A stretch of DNA of 64,000 nucleotides from Corynebacterium deserti GIMN1.010 (GTDB lineage Bacteria; Actinomycetota; Actinomycetes; Mycobacteriales; Mycobacteriaceae): positions 434,001 to 498,000 of the forward strand of contig NZ_CP009220.1 of the NCBI RefSeq assembly GCF_001277995.1, written 5' to 3'. The position numbers and the translations under genes were made by a program. Position 1 is the stretch's first letter. Every line of letters begins with the position of its first letter. The notes beneath the pieces were generated by a model. That model had not been told where the DNA came from and ran no database searches. It was given only the letters and a program-made list of their open reading frames with translations. Below are positions 7,756 to 15,974 of the stretch, in pieces.

Positions 7756-9603
7756 ATGAGCATCGCCTCAACCCCGTCTCGCCTGCGCTTTTCGCGCCGG
7801 GTCGCTGCCGCGTTCACAGCGACCGCATTGATATCCACCTTGGGAGCAGTTCCCGCAGCGCATGCTCAAACTGAGTATCGCACTGCCACGGGAGGGTCGC
7901 TTGTCTGGGGTTTTAAGCAATCTTTCCGGAACTATATTCAAACAGGTGTGGCAAAAGGATCGATTGAGCTCGGCGACGGCGCGCAGGATAGTGGTGGGAG
8001 CTTTGCGTTTAGCCCGCGTGAAAATGGGACCAGTGTGACCAGTGATTCAGAAGGCTCCGTGGCGTTTTCAGGTTCCGTTCACTTTGTCGGCCACCAAGCG
8101 CAGGGGCAGTGGATCCTCGACACCACGCTTTCTGACATTAAGCTGCTGATCAGTGGTTCGCAGGCGCAGATTCAGGCGGATTTGGTGGCTCGTGAATTTA
8201 AGGGCACGACGTATGACGACATCGGAGATTTTGTGATTTCCGACGACATCATCCTCGCCAACGTCTCTCTTAATAGCGCGGCGGACTTTTCGCAGGATTC
8301 CATAGATTTGTCCGGTACCACCACGTTGACCTCCGCCGGCGCTCAGGCATTCGGAGGGTTTTATGAATCCGGCGAAGTGCTTGACCCTACCGGGGGATCG
8401 CTCACGATCGCCTCGACAACCACCACCCCCACGACTGGAACTTCTACGACGACCACTTCGGGAACTGCATCCGCGGACTGTTCGTCAGGCGCGTTGGGCG
8501 TGATCACCACGGGCGACAGCGACGGCATTCTTGGCACACTTCAGGAGGTCAACAACACATTTGCGTTGTGGAATAACCTCATCGTTAACACGGAGCGGAT
8601 GTTTTGCAATGTGGATACGTTGAAGGCGCGGTTCAATGTGGACGACGGTGACAACGGCACTGACGGCACCGACGGCACAGGCACGGCCGCAAGCACTGTC
8701 GCAAGTACAGCGAGCACCGCAACGACCGCGACCTCCCCAACCACGGTGTCCACGGGAGCCGCAGGAACTACTACAACCCCATCAACTTCCGGAACAAGCA
8801 CCGGCACCGGAGGCACCACTCCCTCCGATACCGGTGTGTGCACTGCATCCGGCTCCCTCGGCGTGACCCAAGCAACCGCGCAATGGGGTGTGAAGGCATC
8901 GTTCCAAAACTACATCCGCGGATCGATCGCGAAGGGGCAGTGGACGCTGAACGGTGTGGGATTTGAGAATCAGCAGTTCCAATTCCAGGGCGCGAGTGGT
9001 GCGGTGGATGTGACGAATAAGTCGGGAAGCATTGTGTACCCCGGTTCGATTCACTTCACTGGGCACGATGGAATTTTGGACATGCAGATCTCTAACCTGG
9101 AGATTTCCTTCAGTGGGAATTCCGGCGAGCTGATTGCCGAGGTAGTCTCATCTGATATGGAAGGAAATTCAACCAACTACGGTCGCACTGTGGTGGGCAC
9201 CTTGAATTTCTCTTCGCTGACCGTCACTGATTCCCACGCGCAGGGCGCTGCGTCGGTCGCATTGTCGGAGGCCGGTTCCAAGGCATTCGCCGATTTCTAC
9301 ACTCCCGGCACCGCGCTTGATCCGATTTCTTTCAGTGCCACTCTCGGCGGCGCGTCTAACTGTGATTCCACAACCGCTGGACTTTCCCCGACGCAAGATG
9401 CCGGTGCGGTCACTGATGCGTCCGTGAACTCAGAGAGTGTCTCGGATCCTGCGGTGCAGGACAGTCAGTTCCAAATCCGCCAGGCAGGTTCTGATGCCAC
9501 CGGAATCGATACCACCACCACGCTGTTGCTCATCCTCGCGGCGTTCGTCGTCGCAGGCGGCTCCATGACCCGCTTCACCATCGCTCACCCGAGTGGAAAA
9601 TAA
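7756..9603 (+). CDS. htaA: Cell-surface haemin-binding protein with two HtaA domains
   Basis: HtaA captures haemin outside the cell and passes it on to HmuT. The 615-aa product has a signal peptide (cleavage near AHA-QT, residue 37), a first HtaA domain (about 45-215, with Y60 in FRNY and H109/H113 in GSVHFVGH), a Thr/Ser-rich linker (about 218-360), a second HtaA domain (about 365-530, with Y386 in FQNY and H433/H437 in GSIHFTGHD) and a C-terminal membrane helix (about 586-603). Tyr and His in these positions are the haem ligands of the family. ATG 7756 is chosen because it begins the signal peptide and has AAAGGA upstream. The frame is open to 7660, with a second SD-like AAGGATCTC there. 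First gene of the htaA-hmuTUV operon; DtxR box upstream. Confidence 0.93.
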   Translation: MSIASTPSRLRFSRRVAAAFTATALISTLGAVPAAHAQTEYRTATGGSLVWGFKQSFRNYIQTGVAKGSIELGDGAQDSGGSFAFSPRENGTSVTSDSEGSVAFSGSVHFVGHQAQGQWILDTTLSDIKLLISGSQAQIQADLVAREFKGTTYDDIGDFVISDDIILANVSLNSAADFSQDSIDLSGTTTLTSAGAQAFGGFYESGEVLDPTGGSLTIASTTTTPTTGTSTTTTSGTASADCSSGALGVITTGDSDGILGTLQEVNNTFALWNNLIVNTERMFCNVDTLKARFNVDDGDNGTDGTDGTGTAASTVASTASTATTATSPTTVSTGAAGTTTTPSTSGTSTGTGGTTPSDTGVCTASGSLGVTQATAQWGVKASFQNYIRGSIAKGQWTLNGVGFENQQFQFQGASGAVDVTNKSGSIVYPGSIHFTGHDGILDMQISNLEISFSGNSGELIAEVVSSDMEGNSTNYGRTVVGTLNFSSLTVTDSHAQGAASVALSEAGSKAFADFYTPGTALDPISFSATLGGASNCDSTTAGLSPTQDAGAVTDASVNSESVSDPAVQDSQFQIRQAGSDATGIDTTTTLLLILAAFVVAGGSMTRFTIAHPSGK

Positions 9604-9612
9604 AAGGCCCCC

Positions 9613-10698
9613 ATGTTTAACGCTTTTCGACGCCCCCTTGCCCTTGCACTCAGCGCCACCTTGGCCTTTACGGCCCTCACGGCCTGCGCGTCCTGGGACT
9701 CACCGTCTGGATCTACCAATGCAGAACTCATCGAAGAGATCCAATCCGAGGCCGGTTCCACCGACCCGCGCACCTTTACCGGCATGAGCTTGGTGGAAGA
9801 CATCGGTGATGTTGTTCCCGTTGCTGACAATCCCACCCCCAACCTGCCAGTGAGCCTCACTGACGCCGATGGTAACGACGTGACCATCACCGATGTCTCC
9901 CGCATTCTGCCTCTTGATCTCTATGGAACCTACTCCAAAACCATCGCTGGCCTGGGGCTGGTGGATAACATCGTTGGTCGAACGGTCAGTTCCACCGAAC
10001 CTGCGCTTGCCGACGCCGAAGTGGTCACAACCGGTGGGCATAACCTTAACGCCGAAGCCATTTTGAATCTCCACCCAAGCGTGGTGATCATCGATCACTC
10101 CATCGGCCCCCGCGAAGTCATCGAACAGATCCGCGCCGCTGGCATTCCTACGGTCACTATGTCGCCGAATCGCAGCATTGATTCCATTGGTGAGGACATC
10201 AAAGACATCGCAGCTGTCGTTGGCCTGCCCGAAGAAGGTGAAAAACTCGCCGAGCGATCCGTGGCAGAAGTGGAAGAAGCACGCACCGTGGTTCAAGACC
10301 TCGCTCCCGACGATCCCCTGAAGATGGTGTTCCTCTACGCGCGTGGAACGGGTGGTGTGTTCTTCATCCTGGGTGATGCCTATGGCGGACGTGACCTCAT
10401 CGAAGGCCTGGGAGGTGTCGACATGGCTGCCGAAAAAGGCATTATGGATCTTGCACCTGCAAATGCGGAAGCACTCGCGGAGCTTAATCCAGATGTTTTT
10501 GTCATGATGTCAGAAGGATTGGTTTCGACAGGTGGCATTGAAGGATTGATGCAGCGTCCTGGTATTGCTCAAACAACTGCGGGACAACACCAACGAGTGC
10601 TTGCTCTTCCTGATGGGCAGTCGTTGGCGTTTGGTGCGCAAACTGGTGAGTTGTTGCTTCGAGCATCCCGCGAATTGTATTTGCAGGGTGGTGAGTAG
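9613..10698 (+). CDS. hmuT: Haemin-binding lipoprotein of the HmuTUV importer
   Basis: HmuT is the substrate-binding protein that delivers haemin to HmuUV. The 361-aa product has a lipoprotein signal with Cys25 in LTACAS as the lipidated residue, followed by a low-complexity linker and a periplasmic-binding-protein fold of the BtuF/FhuD class (two lobes joined by a long helix). H143 in GGHNL and Y242 with R244 in FLYARG correspond to the axial His and Tyr/Arg haem-binding residues known for corynebacterial HmuT. It begins 9 bp after htaA, and its stop codon directly abuts the hmuU ATG. Confidence 0.94.
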   Translation: MFNAFRRPLALALSATLAFTALTACASWDSPSGSTNAELIEEIQSEAGSTDPRTFTGMSLVEDIGDVVPVADNPTPNLPVSLTDADGNDVTITDVSRILPLDLYGTYSKTIAGLGLVDNIVGRTVSSTEPALADAEVVTTGGHNLNAEAILNLHPSVVIIDHSIGPREVIEQIRAAGIPTVTMSPNRSIDSIGEDIKDIAAVVGLPEEGEKLAERSVAEVEEARTVVQDLAPDDPLKMVFLYARGTGGVFFILGDAYGGRDLIEGLGGVDMAAEKGIMDLAPANAEALAELNPDVFVMMSEGLVSTGGIEGLMQRPGIAQTTAGQHQRVLALPDGQSLAFGAQTGELLLRASRELYLQGGE

Positions 10699-11769
10699 AT
10701 GGTTGTGATGGAAAAAAGCGTCGAAAAGCACTCGTTGCGCCCGCAGGCGCTGGAAAAGCGCAGGTCGGTGCGGATCGCATTGTTTGTTGTGCTTGGCGTG
10801 GTGGTTGTGGCGGCGTCGCTGTGGTCGATTGTGGTTGGCCAATATACGATTCCGCTGCGTGATCTGCCAGGCATTTTGGCGGCTGGTCCGGCAGGTGCGG
10901 AAAGTATGGCTGAGCAGGTGGTATGGCAGATTCGTATGCCGCGCATCGTGTTGGGTTTGTTGGTGGGCGCGGCGCTGGGTGTCTCTGGCGCATTGTTGCA
11001 GGCGGTGTTTTCCAATCCGCTCGCGGAGCCGTCGATTATCGGCGTGACCTCGGGTGCGGGTGTTGGTGCTGCCGCGGTGATCGTTTTCAACATCACTATT
11101 TTTGGCACCTCGACTGTTGCTGTTGGTGCTTTTGTGACAGCAGTGATTACAACGGTGCTGGTGTACCAGTTGGCGAAAAGCCGTGGCCGTGTGCAGATCA
11201 TTAACCTCATTCTCACCGGTATCGCCATCAATGCCGTTTCTGGCGCGTTGACCTCCTTCTTTATTTATTTGGCGCCGACGAGCTCGCGCGAGGAGATTAT
11301 TTTCTGGCAGATGGGTTCGCTTAACGGCTCGCAATGGGCGCATGTCAATGTGGTATTCGTGCTGGTTGGCGTGGGATTTGTGCTGGCGCTGCTATTGAGT
11401 AAGCAACTCGATGTGCTGGCGCTTGGCGAAAGCGCTGCAGGTCACGTGGGTCTCAACGTCAAGCGGCTTCGACTTCTTGCCATCGCCGCCTCCACGCTAT
11501 TGACTGCCGGTGCCGTTGCCTACGCAGGATTGATTAGCTTTGTTGGATTGATCATTCCGCACCTGTTGCGCACGGTGACTGGCCCTGCCAACAAAATCCT
11601 CGTCCCCGCCTCTGCTCTTGCAGGCGCGGCGTTGATTAGCGTGTCCGACATCCTCGCGCGCACCCTGGTTCCTTATGCTGACCTGCCGATTGGCATTTTC
11701 ACAGCGCTGGTTGGCGGCCCGACGTTCTTTATTTTGCTGCGCCGGATGATGAAGAAAGGCACCCATTAA
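10699..11769 (+). CDS. hmuU: Haemin ABC transporter permease
   Basis: This is the membrane subunit that carries haemin across the inner membrane. The 356-aa product is a FecCD/BtuC-type permease with about ten TM helices. Typical motifs are PRIVLGLLVGAALGVSGALLQ near residue 80-100, NPLAEPSIIGVTSGAG, and FVGLIIPHLLR before the last helices, a region that contacts the ATPase. It starts immediately after the hmuT stop, and hmuV starts immediately after its own stop, so translation of the three is tightly linked. A second in-frame Met three codons on is a possible alternative start. Confidence 0.94.
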   Translation: MVVMEKSVEKHSLRPQALEKRRSVRIALFVVLGVVVVAASLWSIVVGQYTIPLRDLPGILAAGPAGAESMAEQVVWQIRMPRIVLGLLVGAALGVSGALLQAVFSNPLAEPSIIGVTSGAGVGAAAVIVFNITIFGTSTVAVGAFVTAVITTVLVYQLAKSRGRVQIINLILTGIAINAVSGALTSFFIYLAPTSSREEIIFWQMGSLNGSQWAHVNVVFVLVGVGFVLALLLSKQLDVLALGESAAGHVGLNVKRLRLLAIAASTLLTAGAVAYAGLISFVGLIIPHLLRTVTGPANKILVPASALAGAALISVSDILARTLVPYADLPIGIFTALVGGPTFFILLRRMMKKGTH

Positions 11770-12594
11770 ATGGATATGGTTTCAGTCAGCGGGCTCAGCG
11801 TCTCCATCGGGGGAAAAACGCTGCTTAACGACGTCTCCTTCACCGCCCGTTCGGGGGAAGTTCTCGGTCTGATTGGACCCAATGGTGCAGGTAAATCAAC
11901 CCTGCTCAGTGTCCTTTCTGGTGATCGTGAATGGGATTGCGGAACGGTGTCTGTTGGTGGTCTTGATCCTTCGCGCACGTCTGCGTCAGAGATGGCGCGT
12001 GTGCGTGCGGTCATGCTTCAAGATGTCAACGTGGCGTTTTCCTTCCTCGTGTGGGATGTCGTAGAGATGGGTCGGCGGCCGTGGGAAAAGCAGTCATCGC
12101 CTGAACAGGACAGGGCGATTATCGAGGCTTCGCTGGCTGCGACCTCGGTAACTCATTTGGCGGAACGGGAAATTACCACGTTGTCTGGCGGCGAAAAGGC
12201 GCGTGTGGCGTTGTCCCGAGTACTTGCCCAGCAAACACCCATCGTGCTGCTGGACGAGCCAACGGCGGCGATGGATATTAGCCATCAGGAACAAACGCTA
12301 GGTCTTGCTCGGGCTCTTGCGGCTTCTGGTGCTGCTGTGATTGTGGTGCTTCATGATCTCAATGCTGCCGCCGCCTATTGCGACAACATTGTTTGCCTTA
12401 GTGGTGGGCGAGTGGTTGCTCAGGGATCAGTGGATGAGGTGTATTCCTCCGAGACTCTGTCCAAGGTGTACGGATGGCCTATCAGAGTTGATTATAGTGG
12501 AAAATATGTTCGAGTATCACCCGATCGCTCCAACGTTTCCCTCCCGCAAAATCTGGGTCCAGTGCGGGCGGAAAATGCATCTTTACCTGCTTAG
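11770..12594 (+). CDS. hmuV: Haemin ABC transporter ATP-binding protein
   Basis: HmuV powers haemin import through HmuU. The 274-aa product has Walker A GPNGAGKST (from 36), Q-loop LQD, the signature LSGGEKARV (from 138), Walker B IVLLDEPTAA (from 158) and the switch His195 in VVLHDLN. Length and motifs are those of complete FecE/BtuD-class ATPases. It abuts hmuU. After its stop comes the separate promoter region of htaB with DtxR-type sites. Confidence 0.95.
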   Translation: MDMVSVSGLSVSIGGKTLLNDVSFTARSGEVLGLIGPNGAGKSTLLSVLSGDREWDCGTVSVGGLDPSRTSASEMARVRAVMLQDVNVAFSFLVWDVVEMGRRPWEKQSSPEQDRAIIEASLAATSVTHLAEREITTLSGGEKARVALSRVLAQQTPIVLLDEPTAAMDISHQEQTLGLARALAASGAAVIVVLHDLNAAAAYCDNIVCLSGGRVVAQGSVDEVYSSETLSKVYGWPIRVDYSGKYVRVSPDRSNVSLPQNLGPVRAENASLPA

Positions 12595-12607
12595 ATAAGG
12601 GTGAAAG

Positions 12608-12634
12608 TTAGGCTAACCTACCCCCAATGGGGTA
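12608..12634. promoter_or_regulatory. DtxR-like half box overlapping a CsoR-like palindrome
   Basis: TTAGGCTAACCTA (12608-12620) matches the right two thirds of the DtxR consensus. It runs into TACCCC-CAAT-GGGGTA (12619-12634), an inverted repeat that resembles the CsoR operator at 7094-7112. Whether either protein binds here is inference. Confidence 0.4.
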
Positions 12635-12663
12635 AGTATTAAGCTTACCCACTTTCTTTTTTG

Positions 12664-12682
12664 CTAGGTTAGGCTAAGCTTA
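12664..12682. promoter_or_regulatory. DtxR box upstream of htaB
   Basis: CTAGGTTAGGCTAAGCTTA matches the DtxR consensus at 17 of 19 positions by my alignment and lies about 70 bp before the htaB start, so htaB has its own iron-controlled promoter. Confidence 0.75.
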
Positions 12683-12752
12683 TTCCTGTTTTGTACGGGG
12701 CTTCTCACAAGTCGGGCAGCCACTTAACAGCCACTCAACAGGAGAAAATAAT

Positions 12753-13604
12753 ATGAATCGGACCGTCTCCCGCGCCGTCGTCTTGCTCGCAAGCACCGCG
12801 GTTGCCACCACTGGGCTCGCCGTCTTGTCCACCGCTACACATGCCGCGGAGGTGGGAGAAAACTGCCACGTTGTCACCACCGGTACTGCAGACTGGGCGA
12901 TGCGCACATCGTTCAACAGCTATTTGGAAGGCCCGATCGCCAACGGTGCGCTCTACAAGTACAAGGGTGGTATTGAGGTTCGGGATGGCGTAGAGACCTC
13001 CGGTGAGCGTGCTACTCGTCAGTTCACCTGGCCAGTTTCCGGATCAAACGACGGCGAGATCAACTTTGGCGGCGGCGTCCACTGGACTGGGCATAACCAC
13101 TACACCGGCGATGATGCGTCCCAGGCACCTGATAACTTCATTCTTGACCTGGACATCTCTAACCCCACCATCGAGTTCAACGGCACCCAAGCAACTCTCC
13201 TGGTTGACTACAAGTCCCGCGAGTTTGTCGACACCACCACAGTCGCTGGTTTTCTTTCTGGAACCCAGGCGGAACTGGCGACCATCACCCTAGATGAGGC
13301 TATTGATCTCACCACGCCTTCAGTGACCGTTATTGGCGAGACCGTGCCCACTGCCGCGGGTGTCGATGTCATGGGCGGCTTCTACCCAGCAGGTGATGCA
13401 CTAGCGCCGATCACGTTGAACCTTACCAACGAGGTTGTCTGTGATGAGCCACAAGAGCCAGAAACTCCAGAAACGCCTGATGCCACCACTGGCAGCAGCG
13501 AGGGCGGAATCTTAGGGATCGTCGGCATCCTTGCGGCGCTGGGTGGCATCGGTGCTGTGGTCTACAACTACCTTGTCTCAGCTGGCATTATCGCAGCATA
13601 CTAA
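12753..13604 (+). CDS. htaB: Membrane-anchored haemin-binding protein with one HtaA domain
   Basis: HtaB is a surface haemin-binding protein that acts as an intermediate between HtaA and HmuT in related species. The 283-aa product has a signal peptide (cleavage near THA-AE, residue 32), one HtaA domain (about 36-235, with Y57 in FNSYLEG and H110/H114 in GGVHWTGHNHY), an acidic Pro/Glu-rich linker (EPQEPETPETPD) and a Gly/Ile-rich C-terminal membrane helix (about 252-280). The start ATG has the ribosome binding site AGGAG. It has a DtxR-type promoter of its own and overlaps a 40-codon gene at its stop (TAATG). Confidence 0.92.
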   Translation: MNRTVSRAVVLLASTAVATTGLAVLSTATHAAEVGENCHVVTTGTADWAMRTSFNSYLEGPIANGALYKYKGGIEVRDGVETSGERATRQFTWPVSGSNDGEINFGGGVHWTGHNHYTGDDASQAPDNFILDLDISNPTIEFNGTQATLLVDYKSREFVDTTTVAGFLSGTQAELATITLDEAIDLTTPSVTVIGETVPTAAGVDVMGGFYPAGDALAPITLNLTNEVVCDEPQEPETPETPDATTGSSEGGILGIVGILAALGGIGAVVYNYLVSAGIIAAY

Positions 13605-13726
13605 TGGATAGCTTTGTCAGCACCGTGGAATCAATCGTCGAGCACGTTCTAAACTACGGCTCCGTGATTGGTCTAGTCGGACTGCTTATCACCATTGTGG
13701 GATACGCAGTCCAGACGTTTCTGTAA
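13604..13726 (+). CDS. 40-aa single-pass membrane protein overlapping the htaB stop
   Basis: The ATG shares one base with the htaB stop codon (TAATG), the classic sign of translational coupling. The product has an amphipathic, acidic N-terminal half (MDSFVSTVESIVEHVLNYGS) and a hydrophobic C-terminal half (VIGLVGLLITIVGYAVQTFL). It is too short to be called by most gene finders. By position it could be the counterpart of htaC, reported downstream of htaB in corynebacteria, but I cannot confirm the homology. A role as a helper for HtaB anchoring is only a guess. Its stop directly abuts the stop of the next, convergent gene. Confidence 0.6.
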   Translation: MDSFVSTVESIVEHVLNYGSVIGLVGLLITIVGYAVQTFL

Positions 13727-14539
13727 TTACTGCACGCTCTCTAAGGTGCGGACATTGATGTTGTCGCCGGTCAACGTGACGTTGATGCCGCCGTCGGCAA
13801 CCTCAATGGATTGAATCTGCAGGCCACCGGCGACGTCCTGGATAGAGGACTGAACACCGTCGGTAAGCATCTGGGAGACCTCTTCAGGCAAGCCGAAGCC
13901 GAAGAGTTGGGAATCCAGCACCTCGAATGCGAGCTGTCCGTTGAGGATGATGGGGCGAAGTGAAGCGCGAGCGGCACCCTCGGTGAATTCCACCTCGACG
14001 GATTGGTTGGCCGGATCTGAGGTAACGTCGGTGATTTTCACCAGTTCCTGAACTAGCTGCGCAGCAAGACCTGCATTTGCGCCGTCGCCACCTGCGGTTT
14101 GAGCCATCTGCTGCTGGACGGTCGCCAGGATGAAATCGTCTGGCGCGAAGGTGGTCAACTGCAGGGTGTCGGCCACAGGGTTTTCGGTGTCGCGGATACC
14201 CAATCCTTGGAGGGTGATCGTTGCCTCTGGAGTGCCAGTGATGGAGGGGGTTCCATTCTGGTCAGTGATCTGGAGCGTATCTGGGGTGTCTACCGTGACT
14301 TCGCTGATGCTGCCACGAAGGATGCCGAGCAGCAGGGGAGAGGCACCAAAGGCGATCGAGGGTTCTTCTGTGGTGGTCAACCCTTGGTTAGCTGTCTGAG
14401 CTTGGAACTCTTCTTTTAGCTGCTTGCCGATCATGTATCGCAGACCGAATTCCGCCACAAGGACAAGGATGAGCAGAATCACCACGATGGTGAGCAGGAC
14501 TTTGGGAAGTGCAGATTTTCTCGATTTAGCCACGCCCAC
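13727..14539 (-). CDS. LmeA-like DUF2993 envelope protein
   Basis: The 270-aa product starts with a basic stretch and one N-terminal membrane helix (about 14-33), after which a DUF2993-type domain lies outside the membrane: hydrophobic, strand-rich repeats such as SISEVTVDTPDTLQI and LLLGILRG. Proteins of this family in mycobacteria (LmeA) act in mannan/lipomannan synthesis, so an envelope role is likely here, but the exact function is inference. The start is GTG 14539 (MGVAKSRKS); a second GTG two codons on is possible. The gene converges on the htaB-linked small ORF with no base in between and no terminator. Confidence 0.75.
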   Translation of the reverse strand: MGVAKSRKSALPKVLLTIVVILLILVLVAEFGLRYMIGKQLKEEFQAQTANQGLTTTEEPSIAFGASPLLLGILRGSISEVTVDTPDTLQITDQNGTPSITGTPEATITLQGLGIRDTENPVADTLQLTTFAPDDFILATVQQQMAQTAGGDGANAGLAAQLVQELVKITDVTSDPANQSVEVEFTEGAARASLRPIILNGQLAFEVLDSQLFGFGLPEEVSQMLTDGVQSSIQDVAGGLQIQSIEVADGGINVTLTGDNINVRTLESVQ

Positions 14540-14614
14540 TAGTGTTCCTTATTCCGGCGAGGTTGGAAAGTTCCGCACCGGCACAATTGCCTGAGTAAAA
14601 CCTGAAAACACCCT

Positions 14615-15436
14615 CTATGGGGAAACCACGCTCCACGGAATCGTCAATAAGCAATCGCTGGTACGGCGCCTGGACGCCCTAATGGGCCAGCCTTCGTCGA
14701 TGAGTATGGCGCGTGCTTTTTCCCAGCGCACGCGCGGGCCGTAAGGCTCCCACCCGGCGGCGTGTTTCCACGCGGTGTCGGCAGCCGAGAGTAAACGGTG
14801 AATTTTTTCACCGGGCACGTTGCGGTGAATCAAGATCTTGGGCAGGCGTTCTGCCACGTCAGAGGGGGTGGTAATACCCCAGGGGTGCCAGGCGAGGGTG
14901 AGTTCGCGGGGGCCGTCGGCGTCGAGGGTGATCCACGTGCAGCGACGGCCAATTTCGTCGCAGGTGCCTTCAAAGAAGAGGCCTCCGGGTGCAAGGCGTG
15001 AGGTGACGGTGGACCAGGCGGCTTCGACTTGGTCGACGTCGTATTGGCGCAGCACATTGAATGCGCGCACCAGCTGGGGTTGATATCCGGCGAGCTCAAA
15101 GCCGCCGAGTTCAAATGACACGCCGCTTTGGGGTGGGAGGACGCGCTCGGGGTTGATTTCCAAACCGATCACGCGCATGTCGGGGTTAAGGCGATGCAGC
15201 CAGCGACCCCATTCGACGGTGGTGGTGTGGCTGGCTCCGTACCCAACATCGAGGGCCAGCGGCGCAACGTCCGTTGCCAGCTCGCGCACGTGGGGGTGAT
15301 GAAAACACCACCGGTCGAACCGTCGCAGACGATTCACCCCGGTGGTGCCGCGGGTGATCACGCCAATGGGCTTAACTTTGGAGGAAGAACTAGCTCCAGT
15401 GAAAGTTGCGCGCAGATTGTGGGCGTGATCAGCCAT
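14615..15436 (-). CDS. Putative SAM-dependent methyltransferase
   Basis: The 273-aa product shows a class I methyltransferase layout: motif I LDVGYGASHTT near residue 82, an acidic end of strand 2 (VIGLEINPERV) and a later LAPGGLFFEGT typical of motif III. The motif I glycines are fewer than usual (D-V-G-Y-G-A). The C-terminal ~80 residues are Trp/Arg rich (TAWKHAAGWEPYGPRVRW). The substrate is unknown. It lies on the minus strand with the DUF2505 gene 10 bp upstream, likely as one operon. Confidence 0.75.
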   Translation of the reverse strand: MADHAHNLRATFTGASSSSKVKPIGVITRGTTGVNRLRRFDRWCFHHPHVRELATDVAPLALDVGYGASHTTTVEWGRWLHRLNPDMRVIGLEINPERVLPPQSGVSFELGGFELAGYQPQLVRAFNVLRQYDVDQVEAAWSTVTSRLAPGGLFFEGTCDEIGRRCTWITLDADGPRELTLAWHPWGITTPSDVAERLPKILIHRNVPGEKIHRLLSAADTAWKHAAGWEPYGPRVRWEKARAILIDEGWPIRASRRRTSDCLLTIPWSVVSP

Positions 15437-15446
15437 TAGATACAGA

Positions 15447-15950
15447 TTAGAGGTTCTCGGAGATCCACTTTTCGGTCAGCTTGCCTTCGTTGGCAAAGAG
15501 CTCACCGAGGGCGTCGGCAACCTTTGGCTCGATGGCAGGTCCCATGAATGGGATGTTGACGGAGACTTCGTTGCTGTAGTCGAAGGTGGTTGCGGCGTCG
15601 TCACCGTTGACGGCGATGGTGCCCTTGAAATCAACAGGGGTGCCCTTGACGTCTGCGGTGTACTCGATGGTGCCTGCGTTGTTGTTGAATGCAGGGACGG
15701 TGATTACTCGCTTGACCTTGAGAGCCTGGCTGATCATTGCGCGAACTGCCTCAGGAAGGACCTCGAGTGGGAGGACTTCAAAGAGGGTTGCGGTTGCGCC
15801 GCCGTCAGCAGCGGTGAACTCGTTGACCTCGCCTGCTTCTGGGGAAAGGTTCTCTGCGATGTATGCCCAGTAGGCCTCGGTGGTGAGGGCCTGGTGGACT
15901 TTGTCCACGGACTGGTTGATCGTAATAGTGTTTTCGGTACGCGTTGCCAT
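15447..15950 (-). CDS. DUF2505 (START-like) protein
   Basis: The 167-aa product fits the DUF2505 family, whose fold belongs to the polyketide cyclase/START group with a hydrophobic cavity. The N-terminus ENTITINQSVDKVHQALT and the C-terminal helix GELFANEGKLTEKWISENL are typical. Ligand and function are unknown. It is divergent from murB with 24 bp between starts, an arrangement also found in mycobacteria. It shares a strand and probably a transcript with the methyltransferase gene. Confidence 0.8.
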   Translation of the reverse strand: MATRTENTITINQSVDKVHQALTTEAYWAYIAENLSPEAGEVNEFTAADGGATATLFEVLPLEVLPEAVRAMISQALKVKRVITVPAFNNNAGTIEYTADVKGTPVDFKGTIAVNGDDAATTFDYSNEVSVNIPFMGPAIEPKVADALGELFANEGKLTEKWISENL

Positions 15951-15974
15951 GAGGTTAAGACTACCGTTAGTAGG

